60,765 bases of DNA from Salinadaptatus halalkaliphilus (lineage in GTDB: Archaea > Halobacteriota > Halobacteria > Halobacteriales > Natrialbaceae), in the NCBI RefSeq assembly GCF_006543045.1, contig NZ_RBZW01000031.1, positions 1-60,765 of the forward strand. The letters run 5' to 3'. The position numbers and the translations under genes are program-made. Shown here in pieces: positions 51,896 to 60,513 of this stretch (the stretch's first letter is position 1; every line of letters begins with the position of its first letter). Below the pieces are notes generated by a model, which was not told where the DNA came from, made no database searches, and saw only the letters and a list, made by a program, of their open reading frames with translations.

Positions 51896-53419
51896 ATGAG
51901 CCTCTCCGATTCCGTCGCCGCCGTGGGCGCCGCCTTCCGCCGTCGGCCCGCCGACTTCCTCCCGTTTTACTTCCTCGGGGCGGCGATTCCCGCCGTCGTT
52001 CGCGTCTTTCCGTTCGTCGCGATCGCCCTGTCGTACGTCTATCTCGCGACGACCGGTCGCCTTGAGGCCTTCACCGAGGAACTGACCGCGATCGAAACCG
52101 AGATGCCCGATCCCGAGACCGAACCAGAGGCCTTTGGCGACTGGCTGTTCGAGGTCTCGACGGCGTTCGAACAAATACTGACGCCGGTCGTCGGGCTGTT
52201 ACTCGTCAGTTCGATTCTGCTGTTTATCGTCGTCTACGTCGTCCTCGACGCGCTCGTCAGCGCGACCCAACTCGCAGCCTGTGACGGCTCGCTGCGTGAC
52301 GAGCGCGGGTCGGTCGCCGGCATCGCCGGCTTTCGACAGTACGGCCTGCAGTTTCTCGCACTCTATCTCCTCGAGATTGCCCTCTGGAGTGCCGTGTTCG
52401 CGACGGTCGGCATCGGGACGTTCGTCGTCGCGGTCGTCGTTGGTGCCGCGTCGCCGCTGCTCGCGATCCCCGTCGTCTTCCTCGGATTGCTGTTCATGCT
52501 CCTGCTTCTGGCCGCGATCAGAGCGCTGTTTGCGTTCGCTCCGGTCGCCGTCGTCGTCGACGACGCACGGACCCTCGAGTCGCTGTCGAACACCGTCGGG
52601 TTCGTCCGCGGACAACCGATCGATGCGGCCTTCTACTACGCTCTGTCGGTCGGCTCGCTGCTCGCCATCTCCGCCGTGTCGGGGATCCTCGCGCTGGTCG
52701 ACGTCGTGATGACCGTCTCGCTGCTCACCATCGTCGTCCTCTTTCCGGCACTGGATCTGTTAAAGACCGCCCTCTACAGCCAGTATCGCGGCTCGCTTCG
52801 ACCGCCCGCGACGCCCGAGCGCAGCGTTCGATCCCAGTTCACTCGGGGGTGTCGTCGCGGCTGGTCCGAAATGGTCGCGTTCGTCCGCCAGACTCCCCTG
52901 ATGCACGTCGCCGTCGTCGCGCTCGGCGTCGTCTCGTTCGTCGGCGGCTGGCTGGCCGCCGATCCCTACACCGGCGTCTTCCCCGCCTCGATCGACGCCC
53001 GCCTCGAGAGCCACATCCCGCCCGCAGCAGCTATCGAGTTCTTCGGCAACAACTGGTTCGTCGCGATCACGACCGCCTTTGCCGGCATCGCACTCCTCAT
53101 CCCCGCGCTCGTCTCGCTCGTGTTCAACGGCGTCTTCATCGGCGCGATCGCCCGCCTCGAGACCGAACCGATCGAACTGCTAGCGTTCATTATCCCCCAC
53201 GGGATCGTCGAGATTCCGGCCATCTTCGTCGCGAGCACCCTCGGAATCTGGCTCGGGCTCGCCTGGTGGCGCACCTACCGCGGTCACGCCGACCGCGAAT
53301 CGTTCGCCGACGCCCTCGAGCGGGCGTTCTGGGTGCTGATCGGCGTCGGCCTCCTGCTGGCGCTTGCTGGCTTCATCGAGGGCTTCGTGAGTCCGTACTA
53401 CTTCCGACTGTTCCTGTAG
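51896..53419 (+). CDS. Membrane protein with C-terminal SpoIIM (stage II sporulation M) domain
   Basis: A 507-residue membrane protein. The N-terminal 300 residues are a six-helix region with a central acidic loop (MPDPETEPEAFGDWLFEVST) that resembles the DUF7847/YIP-type families found in haloarchaea. The C-terminal 200 residues are SpoIIM-like: NNWFVAITTAFAGIALLIPA, VFNGVFIGAIARLE and IIPHGIVEIPAIFVASTLGI. SpoIIM proteins in non-sporulating archaea are thought to act in membrane remodelling or transport; nothing more specific is visible. It stands alone, with a long gap after it. Confidence 0.85.
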   Translation: MSLSDSVAAVGAAFRRRPADFLPFYFLGAAIPAVVRVFPFVAIALSYVYLATTGRLEAFTEELTAIETEMPDPETEPEAFGDWLFEVSTAFEQILTPVVGLLLVSSILLFIVVYVVLDALVSATQLAACDGSLRDERGSVAGIAGFRQYGLQFLALYLLEIALWSAVFATVGIGTFVVAVVVGAASPLLAIPVVFLGLLFMLLLLAAIRALFAFAPVAVVVDDARTLESLSNTVGFVRGQPIDAAFYYALSVGSLLAISAVSGILALVDVVMTVSLLTIVVLFPALDLLKTALYSQYRGSLRPPATPERSVRSQFTRGCRRGWSEMVAFVRQTPLMHVAVVALGVVSFVGGWLAADPYTGVFPASIDARLESHIPPAAAIEFFGNNWFVAITTAFAGIALLIPALVSLVFNGVFIGAIARLETEPIELLAFIIPHGIVEIPAIFVASTLGIWLGLAWWRTYRGHADRESFADALERAFWVLIGVGLLLALAGFIEGFVSPYYFRLFL

Positions 53420-53736
53420 GGTTGTTGGTAATGTGGTAACGAGATCGGAATCGTTGTTTGTTTTCAACCGTATGTATCGAAACGTGTCCGTCGGATTTCT
53501 CGAACGGCGATCCGATATAGCGGCGACCAGCCCGGTTCGGTGAAACGGTCGCGTTGGTGACCCGTACTATCGATCGGTCCCACTGGCACGGATCGTCCGG
53601 CCGGGGGACGCGAGCAGTCGACGATCATACTGGTAGAGGGCAGTCAGTGAGACATCGGTCGCGAATTCGGGGCCGTCCACAGGGTGACGGCCACAGTAGC
53701 GCGACCGGTCGTCACAGTGTTCCGTCCGGCGGTATC
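53420..53736. other. Gene-free stretch before repeat copy E
   Basis: No gene seen on either strand. The sequence is GC-rich with a TTGTTTGTTTTCAACCG patch near 53455. Short inverted words occur (CGATCGGTCC and GGATCGTCCGG) but no clear element. The adjacent palindromic repeat (copy E) begins at 53737. Confidence 0.55.
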
Positions 53737-53817
53737 ATACGGACCGTTGTAGTTCTTTACCGGTGATCACCGACCCCGTCCGGGTGATCACCGGTAAAAC
53801 GCTACAACAATCCGTAT
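53737..53817. repeat. Palindromic element, copy E (perfect 15-bp stem)
   Basis: Ends ATACGGACCGTTGTAG and CTACAACAATCCGTAT are inverted. Inside, TTACCGGTGATCACC (53757-53771) pairs perfectly with GGTGATCACCGGTAA (53783-53797) around GACCCCGTCCG. The element overlaps the stop codon (53817-53819) of the minus-strand BCCT gene. Confidence 0.82.
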
Positions 53818-55457
53818 CAGTCGTCTTCGGTTTTCGGACCGGAATTGGAATCACTCGAGGCGACCGCGCTCGAACTCGGCACGTCGACTTCGTCTTCCTC
53901 TCGCAGGAACAGCGATCGTTGGGTCCCGAACGCAAGCGCCATCGAGGCGACGGCGATCAGCGTAATGATCGAAAACGGCCCGCCGGTGATGATCGCTGCT
54001 GCTTGCAGGGCTTCGACACCGCCCGTGACGATGAGCAACGAGGCGAGCGCACCGATGAGAAAACCCCAGATGACTCGGTTGACCGTCGAGGGTTGTTGTG
54101 CTCCGCCCGTCGTGAGCATGCCGAGTGCGAGCGTCGACGAATCCGCAGACGTGATCAAAAAGAGAAGGACGAGCAGGAGAAACAGCGCCGTCAACAGCCC
54201 ACCGAGTGGGAGTGCCTCGAAGAGCGGGTAGCCCGCACCCGCCTCGTCGTACGTCTGGATCGCAGAGAGCACGTCGGCTTGGCCGTCGTCCTGCAGGTAA
54301 ATCGCCGTTCCGCCCATCGTCGCGAACCACGGGATCGTAATGCCGGTCGAGGCGAGAACGCCCGTCGCAGCGACCTGACGGACGGTTCGCCCGCGTGAAA
54401 TCCGCGCGATAAACAACCCGACAAACGGCGTCCAGGAGAACCACCACGCCCAGTAGAAAATCGTCCAGTCCCCGACCCACCCGGAGACGCCACCGCTCCC
54501 GGTCTCGGCGGTTCCCGTGTAGAAACTCATCGGGATGAACTGGCTGATGTAGGTGCCAAGCGCTTCGGTTCCGAGGGCTGTGATGTAGTTCGTCGGCCCG
54601 AGCAGGAAGGTTACGACCGTCAGCAGTCCGAACAGGGACAGATTGACGTACGATATCCGCCGAATCCCCTTCTGGACTCCGAGTGCAACCGACGCCGTGA
54701 ACGCGACGGTCATCCCGGTGATAACGAGGATAGTCCCCAGGTCACCGACCGAGATGCCCATGGTCCACTCGAGACCGACCAGAAACTGGCTTCCGACCAG
54801 TCCGAGGGTCGTCGCGACCCCACCGATCGTCGCGAACACGGCCAGGATGTCGACGGCTTTCGCGACGGGAGTGTCGAGGTTGTCGATGCCGATCCACGGC
54901 GCGAGCACCGTCGAAATCCGCATCGGTGCGTCGTAGCGGTACGCACAGTAGGCGATCGGTAAGGCGACGACGACGTACGCCGTCCACGCGGAGACGCCCC
55001 AGTGGAAGAACGTGTACTGAATCGCGCCGACGGCGGCCACAGAAGACTGTGACTCAGCCCCGATAAACGGCGAGACGTCGTCGTAGTGTGACACCGCCTC
55101 TGCCGGCCCCCAGAAGACGATGCCGGCGGCGATCCCCGCCGAATACAACATCGCGAAGTAGGAGGGAAAAGCGAACTCCGGCTCTTCGTCTTCCTCGCCG
55201 AGTGTGATGTTCCCCCAGGGACCGAAAGTCAGGAAGATAACGAACGCGACGAGAACGAACATCACGATCAGATACCACCACCCGAACCCGGTCCAGATGA
55301 TGTCGTTCGCGATGTCCATATACTCCGTTGCCGTCGCCGGCCTGACGACGAACGCGACCACGGCAGCGACGGCGATCGCGAAGCCGACGCCGAAGACGAC
55401 GGGATCGAGTTCCTCGAAAAACCCCTCGTCACCGTCCCGGTTATCTGTGTCAGTCAT
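53817..55457 (-). CDS. BCCT-family compatible-solute transporter
   Basis: A 546-residue transporter of the betaine-carnitine-choline family with 12 helices. The N-terminal tail is acidic and short. GWWYLIVMFVLVAFVIFLTF opens the core, then EPEFAFPSYFAMLYSAGIAA, AVGAIQYTFFHWGVSAWTAY and the family signature FYWAWWFSWTPFVGLFIARI with SRGRTVRQ near residues 338-365. It imports glycine betaine or similar osmoprotectants by sodium symport, fitting a high-salt lifestyle. A palindromic element overlaps its stop, and the upstream region is gene-free for 500 bases. Confidence 0.94.
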   Translation of the reverse strand: MTDTDNRDGDEGFFEELDPVVFGVGFAIAVAAVVAFVVRPATATEYMDIANDIIWTGFGWWYLIVMFVLVAFVIFLTFGPWGNITLGEEDEEPEFAFPSYFAMLYSAGIAAGIVFWGPAEAVSHYDDVSPFIGAESQSSVAAVGAIQYTFFHWGVSAWTAYVVVALPIAYCAYRYDAPMRISTVLAPWIGIDNLDTPVAKAVDILAVFATIGGVATTLGLVGSQFLVGLEWTMGISVGDLGTILVITGMTVAFTASVALGVQKGIRRISYVNLSLFGLLTVVTFLLGPTNYITALGTEALGTYISQFIPMSFYTGTAETGSGGVSGWVGDWTIFYWAWWFSWTPFVGLFIARISRGRTVRQVAATGVLASTGITIPWFATMGGTAIYLQDDGQADVLSAIQTYDEAGAGYPLFEALPLGGLLTALFLLLVLLFLITSADSSTLALGMLTTGGAQQPSTVNRVIWGFLIGALASLLIVTGGVEALQAAAIITGGPFSIITLIAVASMALAFGTQRSLFLREEDEVDVPSSSAVASSDSNSGPKTEDD

Positions 55458-55640
55458 CGAATCGTACGATCGATACCGATCGTCGAACGTAATCGAGAAC
55501 GGCTGACCACCACCGTCGCTGGACGATCACCACTGGCCGTGGCCGGACGAGGGCCAGAGTCTCGAGTCATGTCTGTGATCGTATACCGGTGTGGGCAAGT
55601 GTACTGGGCTTGCACGAGAGGGCATTGTTCATACTGTCGA

Positions 55641-55690
55641 ACAGAACGATTGTGAGAACTCGCCGCTCCCGTCCGTCGAATTCGCTGTAT
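55641..55690. repeat. Dispersed repeat, first copy (pairs with 57882-57931)
   Basis: ACAGAACGATTGTGAGAACT and the following 20 bases are about 78 percent identical to 57882-57921, with weaker likeness to either side. Both copies are in gene-free DNA. The rest of 55458-55757, upstream of the minus-strand BCCT gene, shows no gene. Confidence 0.5.
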
Positions 55691-55757
55691 TGACTGCTAC
55701 TCGAGAGTATCAGAGTAGCCGGTTCCAGCAGCGTGTGTGGCTCTGGGACCGTGTTTC

Positions 55758-55896
55758 ATACGGTTTACTGGAAGTCATTGCCGGCCCACCCGCGACCCGG
55801 GCGGCGGGTGCACCGGTTGATTCGCTTCGCTCCGCAACCGAGGCTCGTCTCACACAGTTCGACTCACCGCCGGTACATCGGTACAGTAATCCGTAT
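55758..55896. repeat. Palindromic element, copy D with an internal insertion (139 bp)
   Basis: Ends ATACGGTTTACTGGAAGTC and GTACAGTAATCCGTAT match the other copies. Inner stem CACCCGC (55787-55793) and GCGGGTG (55804-55810) enclose GACCCGGGCG. About 58 extra bases (55811-55868) lie between this stem and the right arm, so it is either a longer variant or an interrupted element. It is in the 5' region of the UspA gene. Confidence 0.7.
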
Positions 55897-55984
55897 CAGT
55901 GGTTGCTACCATAGAATCAGAAGACCGTTCTCGAGCCGTCGGACGGGACGGTCGGTTTACTTGGGTTGGCGGCAAAAAGATGGT

Positions 55985-56431
55985 ATGGAATTACTTGTCG
56001 CAGTCGATGGGTCAGAAGAGAGCAATCGGGCGCTTGCATACGCTACGGACATCGCTGACGCGACCGGCGGATCAATCACGCTGATCCACGCAATCGAACC
56101 GGAGATCTATGACACAGGTGGTGAAGAACCGATATCCGAGTCCGACCGAAGGGACAGGCTGGTCATCGATAGCCTCGACGCCGCGGAGGAACACGGGCGA
56201 GCGATCATAGACGAGGCGATCGAGTTTGCAGCGCAACGGGGACAAACCGTGTCCGGAGAACTACTCTACGGCCAACCGGCGAGGATACTCCCGGAATACG
56301 CTGAGAAAGGAGAGTTCGAAGCACTCTACGTTGGTCACCGGGGCCGGTCGGAACAACGTATTGAGTTCTTGGGCAGCGTGGCACGAAACGTGATCGAGCG
56401 TGCTACCGTTCCGGTCACTGTTGTCAGGTAG
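55985..56431 (+). CDS. UspA-family universal stress protein
   Basis: A 148-residue single-domain Usp. The start MELLVAVDGSEESNRALAYA and the ATP-binding loop GHRGRSEQRIEFLGSVARNV (G-x2-G-x9-G-S) near residues 117-136 indicate a nucleotide-binding Usp. Acidic loops dominate the middle. It probably binds ATP and serves in a stress response; the regulated process is unknown. The palindromic element copy D lies just upstream. Confidence 0.92.
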   Translation: MELLVAVDGSEESNRALAYATDIADATGGSITLIHAIEPEIYDTGGEEPISESDRRDRLVIDSLDAAEEHGRAIIDEAIEFAAQRGQTVSGELLYGQPARILPEYAEKGEFEALYVGHRGRSEQRIEFLGSVARNVIERATVPVTVVR

Positions 56432-56454
56432 ATCGCGATCGTAATCCGACCGGA

Positions 56455-56721
56455 GATGGTTTTAGCTGAATCGAGGCGCTAAGCCCCCTCCTCAGCGAGC
56501 GTCGAAGGCGCGAGCAGGGAGGGGATACAGCGTCCCCAGAAATCGGAGACTTAATCTCACGGGCTGTCAGATTACGTCTGACAACGTCGTGGAAACAGGA
56601 AGCCCCATCTGCTCACGGGCGCGAAGCGCCCGTTTGCATGGTCCGTGAGACCTCCGGTCTTACGCTACCCTCAAGGAGCGAACGGCGTCAGCCGTAAGCG
56701 AGTAGGGTGGGGTGGTTCACA
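56455..56721 (+). mobile_element. Remnant of an IS1341/IS605-type element: TnpB tail and right end
   Basis: The segment 56573-56608 encodes ...SDNVVETGSP..., the conserved-looking end of haloarchaeal TnpB proteins, with no TnpB catalytic part upstream. 3' of it follow ordered hairpins (GGGCGCGAAGCGCCC at 56618-56632; ACGGCGTCAGCCGT at 56684-56697) and the terminal block GAGTAGGGTGGGGTGGTTCAC, ending near 56721. From memory this is the usual right-end/omega-RNA scaffold layout. An inverted CCCCTCC/GGAGGGG pair lies at 56483 and 56518. The tnpB gene itself is lost. Confidence 0.55.
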
Positions 56722-56806
56722 ATATCCATTGCTTGGTGAGCTGTACTGATCGCAGGATCACCAAATCCGCTACTGGCAGAGGTGGTCGACAAACGTGCCG
56801 TGTTTG

Positions 56807-57742
56807 CTACAACTCTTCCTCGAGATCACGCTCGGAGTGGGATCTGACCCAGAGTTCGCCGATCCGGGAGAGACGTGTTCGGTACGATTTGCCGTGTTCT
56901 TCGCGTTCGATGTAGCCCTTCCCGCCCGGCCCGAGTCGGTCGACGTTGTAGATGACTTTCGAGCGGAAGCTATCGGTGTACTCCTCGTTGAGTTCGCGGG
57001 CCAGCGACTCGGCCAGCTCCGAAACCGAATCGAACTCGCCGTCCTCACCGAGTTTGAACAGGATGAGTTCTTCGAAGGGCTTGACGTTCGAAAACGACGT
57101 CACCGGCAACTCGACGATGTGGCTGCCATCGATCTCCTTGGCGCCGATGGTCGTCCCGCGTTCGTCGAATTCCGAAAGCAACCCGCGAGCGCTCTCGAGG
57201 CGCTCGGCGATCCGACCCGCGTCGTCTCGGTCGACCGTTCCGTCCCCGAGATCGAGCGTGCCGCGCTCGATGTCCTCGAGCAGGGCGATCTGCTCGCGTA
57301 GTTCCTCGGCGAGTTCGGTCTCTAAGTACTTTTCCGGGGCGGTGTAGTAGGTATGGATCTGTTCGCGATCGTCCTCGCGTTCGACCATCAGCGAGTTCGC
57401 CGCGGTCGCGAACGCGAAACTTACCGTCCGTGGCATCGCCGCGACGTTGACCCAGACCTCGTTCCCGCCATCGAGCTCGGCCGTAATGAGGTCGTAGGCC
57501 TGTTCGAAGGCCTCGTCGTAGTCGTAGACATCCTCGAGAACGAAGCGCTCGGTTTCGGCCCCCAACAGGTTCTGAAAGTCCGTCTCGAGTTTCGTCGAGA
57601 GGTGTCGCGAGTACTCGACGTTAGCCTCGCTGCCGACGGCCCCCTCGAGTAAGATGACGCTGTCGACGTCGATCTGATCGCGCACCAGCGGCGCGATCAG
57701 CCGGTCGTAGTCGAAACCGACCGGCACGATGTGGGTTTGCAT
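56807..57742 (-). CDS. HFX_2341-type regulator: CARF-like sensor with winged helix
   Basis: A 311-residue protein. The N-terminal 160 residues (MQTHIVPVGFDYDRLIAPLV, VDSVILLEGA, NEVWVNVAAMPRTVSFAFAT) show the Rossmann-like layout of a DUF6293/CARF-like domain, including a nucleotide-facing strand and loop. The linker has a helical pair. The C-terminal 100 residues are a winged-helix region (VKPFEELILFKLGEDGEFDS, KVIYNVDRLGPGGKGYIERE). CARF-wHTH proteins in archaea control CRISPR genes, but no array or cas gene is in the window. The tnpB scar lies just beyond its 3' end. Confidence 0.82.
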   Translation of the reverse strand: MQTHIVPVGFDYDRLIAPLVRDQIDVDSVILLEGAVGSEANVEYSRHLSTKLETDFQNLLGAETERFVLEDVYDYDEAFEQAYDLITAELDGGNEVWVNVAAMPRTVSFAFATAANSLMVEREDDREQIHTYYTAPEKYLETELAEELREQIALLEDIERGTLDLGDGTVDRDDAGRIAERLESARGLLSEFDERGTTIGAKEIDGSHIVELPVTSFSNVKPFEELILFKLGEDGEFDSVSELAESLARELNEEYTDSFRSKVIYNVDRLGPGGKGYIEREEHGKSYRTRLSRIGELWVRSHSERDLEEEL

Positions 57743-57881
57743 ACGGGAGACAACGGGCTGGTGTTTATATAAAGAACCAGTCTTCAGACCGTCGAGTGCA
57801 CATCATCAGTGGGTTTCCTGTACTGTCTCGCGTTTCGCAGTGGAATCGAGGCCGTGGAGTGGAGAAACTGTGGCACGACCG

Positions 57882-57931
57882 GACAGAACTATTGTGAACA
57901 TTCGCCGTCCCTGTCCGGCGAACTCTCATCG
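57882..57931. repeat. Dispersed repeat, second copy, within gene-free 57743-58063
   Basis: ACAGAACTATTGTGAACATT and the following 20 bases match 55641-55680 at about 78 percent. The rest of 57743-58063 holds no gene. A TCAGGA/TCCTGA inverted pair (57999-58017) lies near the 3' end of the next minus-strand gene. Confidence 0.5.
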
Positions 57932-58063
57932 TGGCTTCTGTCCGACAGTATCGCGGACCGCCGATACAAAACACTAGGTGTGAATATGTCACGGACGATC
58001 AGGAACTGATATCCTGAGGCCGGCTCGACTGGCATCGTAACGCTCTCGTCCACCGATCGGCCA

Positions 58064-58690
58064 TTAGGCGTCGCCGTCTTCGACATCGAGGCTTCGAACT
58101 ACCTGCGAAATCGTCTTGCGGTCGTCCGTCGGATCGACCTCGAGCGTCGGAATCGGCGACGGTTCGACAGTCGAGCCTGCGGTGGCGTCTCTGGCAGTCT
58201 CGAGCGGGAGTATGCCGCCAGCGATCCCGAACGTCGAGTCGGTCGGCCAGATGGCGACGTTCGCTTCCGCCTCGAGCGTCGATCGATCGCCAGCCTCGTC
58301 CTGGATCGGATACACGATGTCGAGGACGTACCAAGCACCAGCTGCTCCATTTGCGGCTTCGAACTCGAGGCTATCGCGAGTTGCCTCGACGACCAGTCCT
58401 TCGTCCTCGATGGTGGTAACAAACTGGGATTTGACCGTCGGTGCAGCCATCGACAGCGCGGACGAAGGGTCGATTTCGACCGCCGATAGCGGTGGGGCGA
58501 CATCAATGTCGACCGTAAACAGCGATCGGACCGGAACGGCGCTGGCCGTTCGCTGCGGCAGTGCCGGCTCGAGCGGTTCGAAAAGCGTCATCTCGGCCGT
58601 AATTGTTGCGATCGCGACGTTCGTCTCGGCGGTGCGGGTGCCACACTGGTGCCACGACTGAGCCATCGACGCCGGTAGCTCGAGAGCCAT
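58064..58690 (-). CDS. Conserved haloarchaeal protein of unknown function
   Basis: A 208-residue acidic protein without a clear signal peptide. Beta-strand-rich segments recur: ETNVAIATITAEMTLFEPLE, FTVDIDVAPPLSAVEIDPSS, GLVVEATRDSLEFEAANGAA and EAEANVAIWPTDSTFGIAGG. The alternation of short strands and acidic turns suggests a beta-sandwich or a repeat of one domain. No family recognised; its end overlaps none of the neighbours. Confidence 0.65.
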   Translation of the reverse strand: MALELPASMAQSWHQCGTRTAETNVAIATITAEMTLFEPLEPALPQRTASAVPVRSLFTVDIDVAPPLSAVEIDPSSALSMAAPTVKSQFVTTIEDEGLVVEATRDSLEFEAANGAAGAWYVLDIVYPIQDEAGDRSTLEAEANVAIWPTDSTFGIAGGILPLETARDATAGSTVEPSPIPTLEVDPTDDRKTISQVVRSLDVEDGDA

Positions 58691-58847
58691 CTCTGACGTG
58701 AGTACGCGAGGGGTCCCTTTCGGTGTGTTGTTCTCGAGGTGTGAGGCGGATCGTTGGAATGGGTTACCGGTGATCGGTTCCCCGTCGAGCGATCACAGGT
58801 ACCGAATCACAACAGACCGTATTCGTCGCGTGAGAGCCGAGTTGGGT

Positions 58848-59393
58848 TCACTCGCCGCCGTCTTCGATCGTGACTCGAAACGAACAGACCTCGGCACCGT
58901 CGTGGACGCAGTCGCGTTTCGAGACGGTCGTTGTGGTCTCGTCTTCGCCGACGAGTCCTTCGAGAACGCCATGGGCCAGTCCACAGTAGTCACGGTCCGA
59001 TCGGTAGGTGACGAGAATGTCGTCGCCGTCGCGGCGAGTCGTGATCGTTGGCAACGCGGTATCGGCGGTCGCATCGTCGACGTTATCGATGACAGTGCCG
59101 AGACACTCGAGGAGGGTCGGAAGCGGCCAGTCGGTATCGACGTGGGCGCCGAACGTCGAGAGCAGTTCCGGCGCGAGCCGGCGTCCGAAGCCGCGTTCGA
59201 TCTGGCGTCGGTTTTGGACCGCCATCGTCGAGAGCGTCTCGAGGATGACGTCGATGTCGCGATCGTCGTAGGTAGAGACGGGGAGATACAGCGTCGCTTC
59301 GACGTCTGTGCGCTCGAGAATCGCCTCCCAGGTCGCTTCGTCGCTTCGGTCGACGACGTACTCTTTGAGGGTCTTGTGGACGACTCCGTGCAT
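58848..59393 (-). CDS. Heme-NO-binding (H-NOX/HNOB) domain protein
   Basis: A 181-residue protein. The N-terminus MHGVVHKTLKEYVVDRSDEA and the FGRRLAPELLSTFG region match the HNOB fold, and TYRSDRDYCGLAHGVLEGL near 129-147 carries the Y-x-S-x-R motif that grips the heme propionates. The proximal histidine expected in the helix around LLECLGTVIDNVDDATADTA is absent here, so heme or NO binding is uncertain. A Cys-containing end (KRDCVHDGAEVCSFRV) recalls V4R domains. It may sense a small molecule or serve as a partner of a signalling protein. Confidence 0.8.
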   Translation of the reverse strand: MHGVVHKTLKEYVVDRSDEATWEAILERTDVEATLYLPVSTYDDRDIDVILETLSTMAVQNRRQIERGFGRRLAPELLSTFGAHVDTDWPLPTLLECLGTVIDNVDDATADTALPTITTRRDGDDILVTYRSDRDYCGLAHGVLEGLVGEDETTTTVSKRDCVHDGAEVCSFRVTIEDGGE

Positions 59394-59625
59394 GGATAGA
59401 GGGTGGGTAGATGGACGACAGGCGGACCGCCGCTTCCAGTTCGAATCGCTACCAGTTAGGTCAGTGTCTGGAAGGCACTTAACCGTTTAGGGCGTTCGAT
59501 CCGACGGGTCGCGGTCGCCACTGTGAGAGCCCGACGAGCGACGGCCGACGGGTCGAGAGAAACACCGATACGGCGAGAAACCCACAGATCGGCAGAGTGA
59601 AATGAGTATACGCCCCAGCCAGTCC

Positions 59626-60513
59626 ATGAAACTACTCGTCACGGGCGCGACCGGGGGTATCGGCAGCTGGACCGTCGACCGACTCGCGAGCGCCGGCCAC
59701 GACGTCGTCGGCGTCGACCTCGAGCGGCCGCCGGAAGACCGGCCAAACGCCCGGTTCTACGCAGCGGATCTCACCGACTACGGCCAGGCGATAGACCTGT
59801 TCCAGACCGAAGAGCCCGACGCGGTCGTCCACTGTGCGTCGATTCCGAAAGTTGGCATTCGAACCGGGCCCGAGACGTTTCGAATCAACGTCGAGTGTAC
59901 GTACAACGTCTTCGTCGCCGCTGGCAGCGTCGGCACGGATATCGTCTGGACCTCGAGCGAAAGTATCTACGGGACGCCATTCGCCGAGGAGGTGTGGCTG
60001 CCTGACTATCTGCCGATCGACGAGTCCCATACCTACCGACCGGAAGATCCCTACGGCACGTCGAAACTCGTCGGCGAGGAACTCGCCGAGATGATCGTCC
60101 GTCGGGACGGCGTCTCCGTCGTCTCACTGCGCCCGTCGTGGGTGAACTACCCCGGCGAGTACGCCCTCACCGACGTTCGCGAGTCCTTCGATCCCGAGAC
60201 TGCCGACCGATCGGGAAACTTCTGGTCATACGTCGACGTTAGAGACGTGACCTCGCTCATCGAGGCCGCCCTCGAGGCCGATATCGATGGACACGAATCC
60301 TACCTCGCGGTCGCCGAGAACAACTACCTAGGTCGACCGACGGCCGAGACGATCGAGACGGTCTTCGGCGAGCGTCCAGACCGCTGTACCCTCGAAGGCG
60401 AGTCGTCGGCGTACTCGACGGCGAAGGCCCGTCGCGAACTCGGCTGGGAACCCGAACACACCTGGCGGTCGGCCGAAGACGAGTCGGCGGAGGGGCCGGC
60501 GTTCGTAAAGTGA
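59626..60513 (+). CDS. NAD-dependent epimerase/dehydratase family protein
   Basis: A 295-residue extended short-chain dehydrogenase. The NAD motif GATGGIG lies at residues 7-13, VVHCASIPKVG near 68-78, the catalytic Ser in TSSESIYG near 109-116, and YGTSK (Tyr143, Lys147) follow. The C-terminal half carries a VDVRDVTSLIEAAL segment. Typical of UDP-sugar epimerases and dehydratases; the substrate is unknown. An ATG at 59602 would add eight residues; the ATG at 59626 places the first strand at the usual position. Confidence 0.9.
   Translation: MKLLVTGATGGIGSWTVDRLASAGHDVVGVDLERPPEDRPNARFYAADLTDYGQAIDLFQTEEPDAVVHCASIPKVGIRTGPETFRINVECTYNVFVAAGSVGTDIVWTSSESIYGTPFAEEVWLPDYLPIDESHTYRPEDPYGTSKLVGEELAEMIVRRDGVSVVSLRPSWVNYPGEYALTDVRESFDPETADRSGNFWSYVDVRDVTSLIEAALEADIDGHESYLAVAENNYLGRPTAETIETVFGERPDRCTLEGESSAYSTAKARRELGWEPEHTWRSAEDESAEGPAFVK

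Noticed and set aside
56712-56915. Short frame starting at the end of the TnpB remnant
   Set aside because: It overlaps the CARF-like gene in antisense and is rich in Arg/Ser/Cys without a motif.
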